Counted from the stretch's first letter, positions 51,171 through 59,785 are shown. The stretch is 64,000 nucleotides of DNA from Segatella copri (GCF_019249795.2 NZ_CP156892.1:434001-498000), one strand, 5' to 3'. The notes: generated by a model not told the origin, from the sequence alone. Made by a program: numbers and translations.

Positions 51171-52367
51171 ATGAGCAGAAGTACATTTTCAATTTTGCCT
51201 TACATCAACAGACAGAAGGTGAAGGCAGACGGAACAGCCAACATACTTTGCCGCATCACCGTTGACGGCAAAAGTGCAGCCATTTCCACAGGCATATCCT
51301 GTACCCCACAGGAGTGGAACGCCAAGAAGGGAGAGGTACGGAACGCAAGGGACAACGGACGATTGGCAAGTTTCCTTGCTGAGGTCAAGGATAAATACAA
51401 CTCACTTCTTACCGCCAATGGCATCATCACCGTGGAAATGCTGAAGGCTGTGTTGAAGGACAAGGATACGACAGGAAGGTTCTTGCTGAACTTTGGTGAT
51501 ACCATCGTGGAATGGTATCGAACCTCAAAAGCCAGACAAACCTTCCTGCACAAGCGGACATGGCAGAAGAACCTGAGAGCCTTTGTCCATTCGTTGGATA
51601 AGGACGACATCGCCTTTGAGGACATAGACGAGAATTTCGGGGAGGAATACAAGCTATTCCTGAAACGAGACCAGGGACGCATCGACAGCTACGTGAACCA
51701 TTGCCTTCTCTGGCTGAACATGTTGATGTACAAGGCTGTGGACAGGAGCATTATCCGCTTCAATCCCATAGCCAAGATAGGGTATGAGAAGAAGGCAGCC
51801 CCGAAGATGACCCATATCAGCAAGGCAGACTTCATCAAGATGCTCTCTACCCCGATGGCTGACGAGCGAACGGAGCTTGCACGCAGATGTTTCATTTTTG
51901 CCTCGCTCACCTCCTTATCCTATATAGATGTAAAGAAACTGTACCCTCACCATATCAGTGAGAACTCCGAGGGTAGGAAGTTCATCCGCAAGGAAAGAGA
52001 GAAGACAGGCGTGGAGTTCTTCGTGCCACTCCATCCGATAGCCGAGAAGATTCTTTCGCTCTACAATACCACGGACGACAGCAAGCCTGTGTTTCCTCTA
52101 GGTGAGAAGAAAGACATCTATCTTGATGTGCATACTCTTGGAATGGTGCTTGGCATAAGTAATAAGTTGGGATTCCACGCCAGCCGCCATACATTCGGAG
52201 TCTTGATGCTCAACGAGGACATTCCCATCGGCAGCATAGCCAAGATGATGGGACACGCAGACATCACAAGCACACAGGTCTATGCGCAGGTGACGGAGCA
52301 GAAGATTTCAAATGACATGGATAAGCTTATTGCCAAGCGAGAAAGGAACAAAAATCCAATGGCATAG
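51171..52367 (+). CDS. Tyrosine recombinase / integrase 2
   Basis: 398 aa from the ATG at 51171 (MSRSTFSILPYINRQKVKADG). Arm-binding start, core-binding domain (about 100-200) and catalytic domain with HASRHTFG (about 334), MMGHADITSTQVYAQV (His about 358, Tyr about 369). The first catalytic Arg position reads FASLTSLSYIDVKKL, again without Arg. Tandem integrases are common in Bacteroides mobilizable elements; both may be needed, or one may serve as accessory or for excision. The frame is open further upstream only as overlap with integrase 1. Confidence 0.9.
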   Translation: MSRSTFSILPYINRQKVKADGTANILCRITVDGKSAAISTGISCTPQEWNAKKGEVRNARDNGRLASFLAEVKDKYNSLLTANGIITVEMLKAVLKDKDTTGRFLLNFGDTIVEWYRTSKARQTFLHKRTWQKNLRAFVHSLDKDDIAFEDIDENFGEEYKLFLKRDQGRIDSYVNHCLLWLNMLMYKAVDRSIIRFNPIAKIGYEKKAAPKMTHISKADFIKMLSTPMADERTELARRCFIFASLTSLSYIDVKKLYPHHISENSEGRKFIRKEREKTGVEFFVPLHPIAEKILSLYNTTDDSKPVFPLGEKKDIYLDVHTLGMVLGISNKLGFHASRHTFGVLMLNEDIPIGSIAKMMGHADITSTQVYAQVTEQKISNDMDKLIAKRERNKNPMA

Positions 52368-52390
52368 ACCTGCCATAAAGCAACGTTCCT

Positions 52391-52409
52391 TGGAGGCTTT
52401 GCGCCTCCA
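52391..52409. terminator. Short hairpin after integrase 2
   Basis: TGGAGGC/GCCTCCA with loop TTTGC, 24 bp after the stop; no T-run. Confidence 0.4.
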
Positions 52410-52517
52410 GCCACTTGGGCGAACCTCCGCAGTGTGTTTTAGCATGGTATTAGATTTATACAGGTAACACAAATGATACCCGGCAAACACGAACAACTCG
52501 GTATAGCCAATAAAACG

Positions 52518-52566
52518 AGGCGACAACCTATAACAGCCACACTCGGTAAGTTATACGTTGTCGCCT
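52518..52566. terminator. Hairpin AGGCGACAAC/GTTGTCGCCT
   Basis: A 10-bp stem extended by TATAAC/GTTATA after a C-C mismatch. It lies between the convergent integrase and HTH genes and probably ends both transcripts. Confidence 0.6.
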
Positions 52567-52605
52567 TGTTCATTTCACCCCACTCATCAAGGACATGTAT
52601 TTCTC

Positions 52606-52914
52606 CTACAAGCCCTTCATTCTGTACGCCTCACGATAGTTAGCCATCAGAATCTTCTGAATGTCGGACTCGCGGTAGAGTATCTTTCCGCCAAGCTGGA
52701 TATACGGGATGACACCGTTGTTTCGGTAGTCCTGCAGGGTTCTTCTGCTCAGTTGCAGCCTGGCACAAAGCTCCTTGTCCGTCATGAAGCGCTCACCGTC
52801 AAGCATGGGGCGGTAGTTCATCACGGCACGTTCAAAATTGTCAACCATTCGGTTGAGGTGGTTCACGATGTGGTTCATCCACTCGCTGTTTCTTGTCATT
52901 ACTTCATTGCTCAT
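52606..52914 (-). CDS. Excisionase-like helix-turn-helix protein 1
   Basis: 102 aa. The C-terminal half is a MerR/excisionase-type winged helix (HTH_17): RFMTDKELCARLQLSRRTLQDYRNNGVIPYIQLGGKILYRESDIQKIL. The N-terminal half is helical. Such proteins bend DNA at attachment sites and steer excision in Bacteroides elements. It lies downstream of a second, similar HTH gene on the same strand with 82 bp between. Role as excisionase is inferred. Confidence 0.82.
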   Translation of the reverse strand: MSNEVMTRNSEWMNHIVNHLNRMVDNFERAVMNYRPMLDGERFMTDKELCARLQLSRRTLQDYRNNGVIPYIQLGGKILYRESDIQKILMANYREAYRMKGL

Positions 52915-52996
52915 AGTTGTCTCGTTTTATTGTTGATACTTACGTTACTCGGTTTACTTGCTGCTTTGGATTAAGTGGCTGTTGTATATTGACAGC

Positions 52997-53308
52997 CTAA
53001 CCTGTGCGCTTGCGAAAGCGCATGTCCTTTTTCTTGTCCTCCACTACTGCTACGATAGCCATCACGTCCTCCGGCTTGTAGTAGGTCTTGTGGCTGATTT
53101 GCGTATAAGCCAAAGTTCCGTTGTCCCGAAGCGTCTGCACTGTCCGTGGGCAGATGTTGAGCGTCTGACACACGTCCTGCGTGTCGAGCCACTTGTTCAT
53201 GGTCTTGTCCTCACTGCGCTCACGGATTCTGTCCATGCGCTTCACGAAGTTCTCCAACTGGGCATCAAGATAGTTGAATGCCTCTTCCTCGAATACGATG
53301 AATCCCAT
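52997..53308 (-). CDS. Excisionase-like helix-turn-helix protein 2
   Basis: 103 aa. Same HTH_17 plan as its neighbour: an N-terminal helix (FEEEAFNYLDAQLENFVKRMDRIRER) and MNKWLDTQDVCQTLNICPRTVQTLRDNGTLAYTQISHKTYYKPEDVMAIV, ending in a basic tail KKKDMRFRKRTG. A minus-strand -7 box lies 79 bp upstream. The pair looks like an ancient duplication and is typical of Bacteroides mobilizable elements. Confidence 0.82.
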   Translation of the reverse strand: MGFIVFEEEAFNYLDAQLENFVKRMDRIRERSEDKTMNKWLDTQDVCQTLNICPRTVQTLRDNGTLAYTQISHKTYYKPEDVMAIVAVVEDKKKDMRFRKRTG

Positions 53309-53704
53309 ACTTTTCTTTTTTTAAGTTGATACTATTTTGTATGTCGCAAAGCTCCACGCATATGCAGTGCTCTACGTTTGTGAGTGCAAAGATAAGGCAC
53401 GGCAATCTAAAAACAAGCGTTTTCAATTTCTGTGGCAGTATGTTGCCGGGGTTTGCCGACTTCAACGCCAAAAACAACAAGAAAAACTTGCACGACTGCA
53501 ACGAATACATGAACAATGATGAGTTGAGAAATACGTTGAAGTTCTCACAACTATCTCGGTATGCAAATAAGCAAGCCACAACTAAATTGCCACGTTACAC
53601 CCAATCAGTTGCATGGCTGCACTCAGTACACTTACTTTGCACCCGACAATCGGTCAATGGTGCAAACCGTGACCACTATACTAACAAATAAAACAGCATA
53701 AGCT
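53309..53704. other. Divergent control region of the element
   Basis: Between the HTH genes and DUF3408. It contains the minus-strand -7 box TATCTTTG (plus CAAAGATA, 53387-53394). A TTACTTTG near 53630 may serve the rightward genes. No protein gene is credible. Confidence 0.55.
53387..53394 (-). promoter_or_regulatory. -7 box TATCTTTG for the HTH genes
   Basis: Minus-strand TATCTTTG upstream of 53308. Confidence 0.6.
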
Positions 53705-54184
53705 ATGGCAAGAACAAAAGAAACGAAAATGTCTCCTGAACAGCAGGAGAAAATGACACAGGAGGTGGTGGCTTCGCTTCAATCATCCACTTATGGTAAA
53801 GACTATGCCCAAGAACATAGCTCTTTCTTTGAAGAGGTGGAGAACTCCGATTTAGAAGTTGTGACAGAGAATGTGGCTGCAACAACCTCCTGTATGGAGG
53901 ACGAGCTAACGAACGAAGCTCTATCGCCATCGAATCCGCAGAAGCGCATCAGCGGCAAGCAGCGCAAGGCGACACTGGAGGAGTATCAGCAGACATTCCT
54001 CCAAGTTCCAAGGATTGACGACCGCAAGCCAGTCTTTGTCAGTTCCGATGTGCGAGACCGTCTTGATCGTGTCGTCCGCATCCTCGGAGGGAGACGCATG
54101 AGCGTATCGGGCATCATCGAGAACATCTTGCGCCACCACCTAAGCCTTTATGAAGAGGACTTCGAGGCTTGGCGCAAATTGTGA
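53705..54184 (+). CDS. DUF3408 protein of mobile elements
   Basis: 159 aa. An acidic, disordered N-terminus (residues 1-75), then a compact domain FVSSDVRDRLDRVVRILGGRRMSVSGIIENILRHHLSLYEEDFEAWRKL that looks like a ribbon-helix-helix DNA-binding fold, as in DUF3408. These occur in Bacteroides conjugative and mobilizable elements near transfer genes; function not established. First gene of the rightward mobilization module. Confidence 0.82.
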   Translation: MARTKETKMSPEQQEKMTQEVVASLQSSTYGKDYAQEHSSFFEEVENSDLEVVTENVAATTSCMEDELTNEALSPSNPQKRISGKQRKATLEEYQQTFLQVPRIDDRKPVFVSSDVRDRLDRVVRILGGRRMSVSGIIENILRHHLSLYEEDFEAWRKL

Positions 54185-54253
54185 GAATTAAGGTCTGCGA
54201 CCTTGGACATGGATAGCTGAAAGGCTGTAGTTCCAACTAACGTGTTCTGAGAG

Positions 54254-54295
54254 GGAGCGAGGTTATGTTTTGGGAACCCCAAAACGCCTCGCTCC
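54254..54295. other. Large hairpin, oriT candidate
   Basis: GGAGCGAGG/CCTCGCTCC encloses GTTTTGGG-AA-CCCCAAAAC: two nested perfect stems. It lies between DUF3408 and mobC, a usual place for the transfer origin of mobilizable elements. It could also be a terminator, but no T-run follows. Confidence 0.5.
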
Positions 54296-54368
54296 ACCAT
54301 GAGGGCGGAGGAATTTTGCTCCCAACGGTCGCAGAAAGAAAGTGCACCAACTGTAAACAGTATATCGA

Positions 54369-54782
54369 ATGACAAGCATGCAGGAACAGAACAAGAAAAA
54401 GGGCGGAAGACCGCCCACAGGCAGGGTTCGCAAGTTGTCGAAGTCTGTCACGGTGAAGTTCTCGAAGCCAAGCTACGAGGCATTGAGGCTGAGGGCGAGA
54501 AAAGCCAATCGCAAGTTGGCGGAGTACATCCGTGAGTCCGCCTTGAACGGCGAGGTGGTCAGCGGACACAATGCAGAGACGGTAGCCATCGCCAAGAATC
54601 TCATTGGCATGGCGAACAATCTCAACCAACTTACCAAGCTGTCGCATCAGAGAGGTTTCCATGAAACCCATGTATATGCGGTGGACTTGTTGAGAAGATT
54701 GAAAGCAATCCTTGGCGAGTATCGCCAAGCAAGTTCAAAATCGAAGCCATGCGGAATAGGCAGAAAGGAGGATGCCACATGA
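54369..54782 (+). CDS. mobC: Mobilization protein MobC-like (relaxosome accessory)
   Basis: 137 aa. A basic N-terminus (KKKGGRPPTGRVRKLSKSVTVKFSKPSYEALRLRARKAN) followed by the MobC core KLAEYIRESALNGEVV...IGMANNLNQLTKLSHQRG. These proteins bind oriT and help the relaxase open the strands. The stop overlaps the relaxase start (ATGA at 54779-54782), so they are translated together. The oriT-like hairpin lies 74 bp upstream. Confidence 0.85.
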   Translation: MTSMQEQNKKKGGRPPTGRVRKLSKSVTVKFSKPSYEALRLRARKANRKLAEYIRESALNGEVVSGHNAETVAIAKNLIGMANNLNQLTKLSHQRGFHETHVYAVDLLRRLKAILGEYRQASSKSKPCGIGRKEDAT

Positions 54783-55729
54783 TAGGCAAGCTAAAGAAAG
54801 GTGCATCTTTTGGTGGTTGCGTCCGCTACGTGACAGGCAAGGACGAGGCGAAAATCCTTGCATCCGATGGAGTGTTACTCGGCACGAATGCCGAGATAGT
54901 ACAAAGTTTTGAGCTGCAAAGACAGCTAAATCCAAGGATTAAGAAGCCTGTGGGACACATTGCACTCAGTTTCAAGCCCGGGGACAAGCCACGTTTGACG
55001 GATGAATTCATGGCTAAGATAGCCCTTGAATACATGCAGATGATGGGGATAAAAGATACTCAATTCATCATCGTAAGGCATCACAACACCGACAATCCAC
55101 ATTGTCATATCGTGTATAACCGCATCAATAACGAGGGCAAACTCATACCAGACAGGAATGATTACAGGCGTAATGAGCAAGTGACCAAGGCTCTTAAATC
55201 CAAGTATGGGCTTACTTACGGAACTGACAAGAGCAAGACTAACACTCGCAAATTACGCAATGCTGAGCGTGCCAAATATGAGATTCACAATGCAGTCAAG
55301 GATGCCTTGAAAGTCGTAGAAAATTGGCATAAGTTCAAGAATGAACTTGCAAAGCGAGGTGTTCACTTGGAGTTAGTCTATAAGGACAAGGAGAGAACCA
55401 AGGTGCAAGGTATCCGTTTCTGCAAGGATGGATATAGTTTCAAGGGGACACAGATTAGCCGAGACTATAGCTTTGGCAAACTGAATGCGAGATTTGAGGG
55501 AATGGAGAACCTTTTATCAGCAAGTGCCAACTCTGCTCAGCAATATGAGCAGGGCTGTTGCAAGAATGAGCAGGAGCCATCCATATCGGAGAGCAGCCAG
55601 GACCCTTGGGACGGTATTTCTTCCATTGGACTTTTTGCTCCAGCCAATGCTCAGACCTTTGAGTCTTTCCCAGAGGACGAATCATCCAAGAAGAAAAAGA
55701 AGAAACGCAGAAGAGGCTTTAGCCTTTGA
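54779..55729 (+). CDS. mobA: MOBP-type relaxase / mobilization nuclease
   Basis: 316 aa from the ATG at 54779. MIGKLKKGASFGGCVRYVTGK is the conserved start of Bacteroides relaxases. The metal-binding motif RHHNTDNPHCHIVYNRI (near residue 101) gives the three His of the HUH-type fold; the catalytic Tyr is probably in the N-terminal YVTG. The C-terminus is disordered and ends in a Lys/Arg run. It nicks oriT and leads the strand to the recipient. No coupling protein gene is present. Confidence 0.9.
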   Translation: MIGKLKKGASFGGCVRYVTGKDEAKILASDGVLLGTNAEIVQSFELQRQLNPRIKKPVGHIALSFKPGDKPRLTDEFMAKIALEYMQMMGIKDTQFIIVRHHNTDNPHCHIVYNRINNEGKLIPDRNDYRRNEQVTKALKSKYGLTYGTDKSKTNTRKLRNAERAKYEIHNAVKDALKVVENWHKFKNELAKRGVHLELVYKDKERTKVQGIRFCKDGYSFKGTQISRDYSFGKLNARFEGMENLLSASANSAQQYEQGCCKNEQEPSISESSQDPWDGISSIGLFAPANAQTFESFPEDESSKKKKKKRRRGFSL

Positions 55730-56517
55730 TGCAAGTTACAAACCATTCAAACAACACCAGAACTATGAAAGAAGAAATGTTGGAAGCCATCTACGGCACA
55801 GTTGAGAGATTGGAGCAAAAAGTCGATGAACTTTCTGCCTCACCAAAGAATACAGAGGCGGAAAGCACTCCGGCCTCTGTAAGTGTTGATACTAGCAAAC
55901 TTGAAAAAGCTATTCTTGCTATGGCTGTAAAAGAAGGGGAAGCTATTGACAAATTGGTAAGATTAAGAGAAGCTATCTGCATTTTTACCGACCTTACCAA
56001 AAAAGAAGCAAGCAAAGATGAACAGCGAAGTAAACTCTTGTTTGATACTGTTAATCAGGTGAAACAAGAGCTGAATGCCACATCAAAAATTGTGCAGGAC
56101 AAACTTCACGCAATGGATAACACACCTCTGAAGAAAGTAGTGACTCATCGCTTCGAGCCAACTTCAAAGTCTGTTCTTCTTTTCATTGGTGGCTTGGCTC
56201 TATCTCTTGTTCTCTCCATTTGGGGCAATCTCACCCAATGGCGAGAGCATCAAGATTGGGAGGAGGCAGATTTGAAGTATCGGGCTTTGAAGATGGTGCT
56301 TCCATCCGATGACCCCAATGTTCGATACATCGAAAAGAACTTTTCTGTATGCCCAAATAAAGAAGTTATTGAGAATGTGAGAAATCGTGTTGCTGCTTAT
56401 GAGGATTCTGTTTACCATCACTATAAAATGGTCAAAATGGCAGCAATTAAAGATAGCATTGCTAATAGCCTATTTAAAGAGGCGAATGAAATTAAAAAGA
56501 AAATTAATAAGAAATAA
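55729..56517 (+). CDS. Coiled-coil membrane protein of the mobilization module
   Basis: About 262 aa from the ATG at 55729, which overlaps the relaxase stop (TGATG); an alternative Met lies at 55765. An N-terminal coiled coil (EEMLEAIYGTVERLEQKVDEL), a helical middle, one membrane helix near residue 150 (SVLLFIGGLALSLVLSIWG) and a C-terminal helical tail ending in NEIKKKINKK. I recognise no characterised family, but proteins of this plan follow the relaxase in Bacteroides mobilizable elements. It may anchor the relaxosome to the membrane. Confidence 0.65.
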   Translation: MQVTNHSNNTRTMKEEMLEAIYGTVERLEQKVDELSASPKNTEAESTPASVSVDTSKLEKAILAMAVKEGEAIDKLVRLREAICIFTDLTKKEASKDEQRSKLLFDTVNQVKQELNATSKIVQDKLHAMDNTPLKKVVTHRFEPTSKSVLLFIGGLALSLVLSIWGNLTQWREHQDWEEADLKYRALKMVLPSDDPNVRYIEKNFSVCPNKEVIENVRNRVAAYEDSVYHHYKMVKMAAIKDSIANSLFKEANEIKKKINKK

Positions 56518-56520
56518 TAG

Positions 56521-56640
56521 ACAACGACCATCGGCTACAAGCGCATCCTTCGTTTCGATAAAGTAAAGACGAACGGCATTCGCATCGTGTTCAATAGTGC
56601 AAGAGCTTGTCCGTGCATCAACAACATAGCAGCATACTGA
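56521..56640 (+). pseudogene. Alpha-L-fucosidase (GH29-like) 3' fragment
   Basis: The frame TTIGYKRILRFDKV...GIRIVFNSARACPCINNIAAY, ending in TGA, matches the C-terminal beta-sandwich end of alpha-L-fucosidases. Only 39 codons remain, with no start. It begins directly after the mobile element's last gene, so it may mark the insertion point or a recombination scar. Confidence 0.65.
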
Positions 56641-56670
56641 CTTTTCATTAACTCTCATCTGTTCATTCGC

Positions 56671-56702
56671 GTCCGTGATGCCACTTGCTTGACATTGCGG
56701 AC
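56671..56702 (+). terminator. Hairpin after the fucosidase fragment
   Basis: GTCCG-TG-ATG and CAT-TG-CGGAC, then TTTTTCTTTT. Possibly the terminator of the lost gene. Confidence 0.45.
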
Positions 56703-56723
56703 ACTTTTTCTTTTATGGTAGCT

Positions 56724-57167
56724 ATGAAGAGGAAATTGATAATTATAGCAGTTTTGGTTATCTCACTTGTTGCATCTTATATCTTATGTAATACGAAACA
56801 ATATGATGCCGATATTGATCCTGTTAAAGTCGAAGAATATACGGCAGTCTTAGAAAACAGTGTTGACTTGGATTCCATTGCAGGAACATATTGCGGTGTA
56901 TTGCCTCCTAATGTTGAAACAATACTCACGCTAAATGCAGATGGCACCTATCGTTTGAAGCGGAAATCTGCGAACGAATCGGATGATTGCGAAGTATTGA
57001 ATGTTTTTTTCAAAGTGCTTGACGGCTGCATTCTGATGCTTGAACATACGCAAAGTGGTGACAATATATTTTGTAAGGTGAAGAATGACAGCAGCATTAT
57101 TTTGATAGACTCATTTGGTAATGAACCAAAAGCAAAGGATGTTAGTTCTTATATATTAATAAAGTAA
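56724..57167 (+). CDS. NlpE-like envelope protein
   Basis: 147 aa. Residues 1-22 are a signal anchor (MKRKLIIIAVLVISLVASYILC); the Cys at 22 is not in a good lipobox. The domain DSIAGTYCGVLPPNVETILTLNADGTYRLKRKS resembles the N-terminal NlpE domain (copper-homeostasis/adhesion lipoproteins), though the CxxC usual after LP is missing. The last strand pairs end in SSYILIK. In-frame Met at 56715 is an alternative start. Codons are more AT-rich than in the 1-48 kb genes, suggesting a different history. Confidence 0.68.
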   Translation: MKRKLIIIAVLVISLVASYILCNTKQYDADIDPVKVEEYTAVLENSVDLDSIAGTYCGVLPPNVETILTLNADGTYRLKRKSANESDDCEVLNVFFKVLDGCILMLEHTQSGDNIFCKVKNDSSIILIDSFGNEPKAKDVSSYILIK

Positions 57168-57267
57168 AAAATGCCCAAATGCAATATATTTTAACGTCTT
57201 AACAATATAAACTGTTAATAATGCATAAATAACGCATTCGCTATTTATCGATTTAAAATAAATTTCG

Positions 57268-57275
57268 TAAATTTG
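57268..57275 (+). promoter_or_regulatory. -7 box TAAATTTG for the C10 protease
   Basis: TAAATTTG, 29 bp upstream of the ATG at 57305. Confidence 0.6.
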
Positions 57276-57304
57276 CATCATTTAACCAATAGTACAGTAT
57301 AAAT

Positions 57305-58756
57305 ATGAAAAAGTATTTAGTTTTAATATTATTGGCAGTGATTGTATCATCGTGCCAAGATGAAATTCTTAATGACAGTAATCCTGTTATTGAGAACGTG
57401 AATGTTAATTTGTCTATGGATGAGGCAATGAGTATTGCAAATGATAATCCTACAAATTTATCAGAGGATGAGATTCTGGCAATGGTAAATGATTTTTCCA
57501 CTTCGTTGGGCTCAAAAACAAGAAGTGCTGCCAATCCAAGAATGTCTATTGTGGGCTCATATCGCATTGGCGGAATTATATCAAGCAAGACAACAAGAGG
57601 GACTACGACTGATAGTATTCCTGTTTATGAGGTGTGTTTACAGTCTGGAGAAAAGAGTGGGTATGCTTTAGTTTCTGCCGACTCTCGAAGTGCTGGTGTT
57701 TTGGCATATATAGAAAATGGTAATTTTGAGAAAAAAGATAGTACTGGGGCATGTTTGATGTTAAAATTGGCAGAAGCTTCAACTGTTTCAGAGATAAATA
57801 AAATAGAAAGGCTCAAAGTTGAGTTACGAGAGAAAACCTTAAAGAAAGTAGCTTCTTGTTTGGGTAAATCTACAGTAACATATGAAGAAATAAAAGATTT
57901 GATTGAGGTTAATGGTGTAAAAAGCCATGAAACAACTTCCCGTTCTACAGCTTATGACAAACCTTTGAGCCAGATTATATCGTTAATGCCTCAAAATGGT
58001 GGAGCTGTTTTAAAGACCGAGTGGCGCCAAGACAATCCTTATAACTTGTTGTTGCCTAAAACTTATAATGAATATCATACGGAAACAAATTACCCTATGG
58101 GGTGTGCTATTACAGCAGGAGTTCAAACTTTAGCAGCTATCGCTCCGAGCATGACGATTGATGGAACAGTCATAGACTGGGCATTTGTTACTAAAAAACC
58201 GAAATTGAAGTATGATTCGTATTTTGGCGGAGATTATGAGGAGGCTATGATGATTTCCAAAGTAGTTAAGCATATGTATGAAGGAACAAATACAACACCA
58301 AATATTGATGAGGATTTTAAGTATGGGCCTTATGATGATCCGAATATACCTTGTGTAAAAAGTAGTACAACTTCAGTTTCTAATTTATTGGATTATTTAA
58401 AGAAGTATGTTTCTTGTGGCACTTATTATAATAAATATGCCCCAGATCCATTGTTAAATACGATAAATGCAAACCGCCAGATGCCTTGCGTTGCAATAAT
58501 GGGTGGAACACATACTGCAAATGAACAGGCAGAAAAAGGTTCTCATGCTTGGGTTATAGATGGATATGCAATTTGCACTAAGACAAGCAGAGAAATTTTA
58601 CGAAATAACGATTTGTACTTTCATGCTAATATGGGATGGGGTGGACCTGACAATGGCTTTTATAAGGTAAATGCAGATGCTTCGACTGATTTTGAGACAA
58701 CATTAGGCACTTATAATATAAATTTTTGGGAAATAACAGAAATTCATAAGAAATAA
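57305..58756 (+). CDS. C10 family cysteine protease (streptopain/interpain-like) lipoprotein
   Basis: 483 aa. The signal ends in a lipobox (VIVSSCQDE, Cys 17). A Spi-type propeptide (about 40-245) precedes the papain-fold domain: catalytic Cys in YPMGCAITAGVQ (about 265), catalytic His in GSHAWVIDGY (about 413) and NMGWGGPDNGFYKV near the end (usual NWGWGG). The Cys motif is GCAIT instead of the common GC.ATA. Related enzymes are streptopain, interpain A of Prevotella intermedia and the fragipains/Bfp proteins of Bacteroides. A lipoprotein gene follows at 58821. Confidence 0.86.
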   Translation: MKKYLVLILLAVIVSSCQDEILNDSNPVIENVNVNLSMDEAMSIANDNPTNLSEDEILAMVNDFSTSLGSKTRSAANPRMSIVGSYRIGGIISSKTTRGTTTDSIPVYEVCLQSGEKSGYALVSADSRSAGVLAYIENGNFEKKDSTGACLMLKLAEASTVSEINKIERLKVELREKTLKKVASCLGKSTVTYEEIKDLIEVNGVKSHETTSRSTAYDKPLSQIISLMPQNGGAVLKTEWRQDNPYNLLLPKTYNEYHTETNYPMGCAITAGVQTLAAIAPSMTIDGTVIDWAFVTKKPKLKYDSYFGGDYEEAMMISKVVKHMYEGTNTTPNIDEDFKYGPYDDPNIPCVKSSTTSVSNLLDYLKKYVSCGTYYNKYAPDPLLNTINANRQMPCVAIMGGTHTANEQAEKGSHAWVIDGYAICTKTSREILRNNDLYFHANMGWGGPDNGFYKVNADASTDFETTLGTYNINFWEITEIHKK

Positions 58757-58820
58757 TTAGTTTTAATTGCATTTGGTGTACAAAGTTATGTACATCAAAT
58801 GCTTTATTCTATTGGCAAAT

Positions 58821-59546
58821 ATGAAAATAATTCAATACTTTTTTCTTTTTTTTGTGTTTTCTATAGTATATGGCTGTAGTAATGGTACTGATGTTTCTTC
58901 ATTGTGTTTTGAAAAAGAGTATTACGAAAAGCCATTATTAGAAAACCCATCGGAAATTATGTTTAGTGGTGGAAGCAACAATCTTTCAGTCGAAGTGTCA
59001 GATGATAATGTTTTGGAAGCCACTATTGGTGCTGGAAAAATAAAAATAAAGACAAAAAAGAATGGGATTGTTTATCTTGTTGTAAAGGATAAGACGGAGA
59101 ATACTAGCGTTACTATTAGGGTTAAGGTCGTGGATAGTTACTTAGGTTTGCAATTAGGCAAACCAATTCCGAACTATTCTGTTTATAACGAAGATGACAG
59201 ACTTTATTTAGTAAATAATAAAAGTAAATCATTTTATTTATATGATAAATCTTTTAATTTAAAAGCTACTGGCAATTACAAACTGTTTGTGAAAAACTCA
59301 AATTATTTTCTTTCTTTAGTCTTTTCAGATAAGGTTTGTTTTTATAATATTTCAAACAGTTCACATGCTTTTTTATGGGGAGCCATTCCTACTTATTTAA
59401 AGTTTTTATGGACGAATGAAGGTCTTACAACTACTAATGCACGAGATGTATCACCTGTCGTTATGACTGCTTTTGATTTAGACACAAATAACGTTTACTA
59501 TTTTAATGTTGATTCTACCGAATTTCCTTACGGGATATTAAATTAA
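58821..59546 (+). CDS. Lipoprotein downstream of the C10 protease
   Basis: 241 aa from the Met at 58821 (MKIIQYFFLFFVFSIVYGCSN), lipobox Cys at 19. A beta-rich N-terminal part with an Ig-like segment (IMFSGGSNNLSVEVSDDNVLEATIGAGKIKI... in outline) and a second half with repeated YLVNNKS, FYLYDKSFNL and FYNISNSS strands like a small propeller. I do not recognise the family. Placement 65 bp after a C10 protease gene and the shared AT-rich codon use suggest co-expression; in Bacteroides such neighbours can be protease inhibitors, but nothing here proves it. Confidence 0.6.
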   Translation: MKIIQYFFLFFVFSIVYGCSNGTDVSSLCFEKEYYEKPLLENPSEIMFSGGSNNLSVEVSDDNVLEATIGAGKIKIKTKKNGIVYLVVKDKTENTSVTIRVKVVDSYLGLQLGKPIPNYSVYNEDDRLYLVNNKSKSFYLYDKSFNLKATGNYKLFVKNSNYFLSLVFSDKVCFYNISNSSHAFLWGAIPTYLKFLWTNEGLTTTNARDVSPVVMTAFDLDTNNVYYFNVDSTEFPYGILN

Positions 59547-59717
59547 AACACAACAGCAATTAGCAATATACAACACCTTTCTGTTGATACTATTTTGAAT
59601 ATGTAGTGGGAAAAGCAAAACTATTATGTATGTAGCTATCACTGAGTGATTATGTTTGGTTGCTTTTACGAAAAAATGAAGTTAAATTTCTATGTAAAAA
59701 AGTTCTAATTAATCACG

Positions 59718-59781
59718 GCAAAACGAAAAGCGCACACATTCAAAAACGAAATGTGTTTTCCACAGACAAAAACGAAATGTG
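59718..59781. repeat. Three short direct repeats at the putative prophage end
   Basis: CAAAAACGAAATGTG occurs exactly at 59741-59755 and 59767-59781. A degenerate copy GCAAAACGAAAAGCG starts at 59718. Spacing is 23 and 26 bp. Confidence 0.75.
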
Positions 59782-59785
59782 AATT

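Larger units (their letters stand above)
49845..56517 (+). mobile_element. Integrative mobilizable element (boundaries approximate)
   Basis: Two IntDOT-type integrases, two excisionase-like HTH genes, DUF3408, MobC, MOBP relaxase and a coiled-coil membrane protein. There are no tra/type IV secretion genes, so it would need a helper. Left limit lies between 49.6 and 49.85 kb; right limit is placed before a fossil fucosidase end. Attachment repeats were not found. Confidence 0.75.

Noticed and set aside
54237..54728. 163-codon minus-strand frame
   Set aside because: Antisense to mobC and through the oriT-like hairpin.
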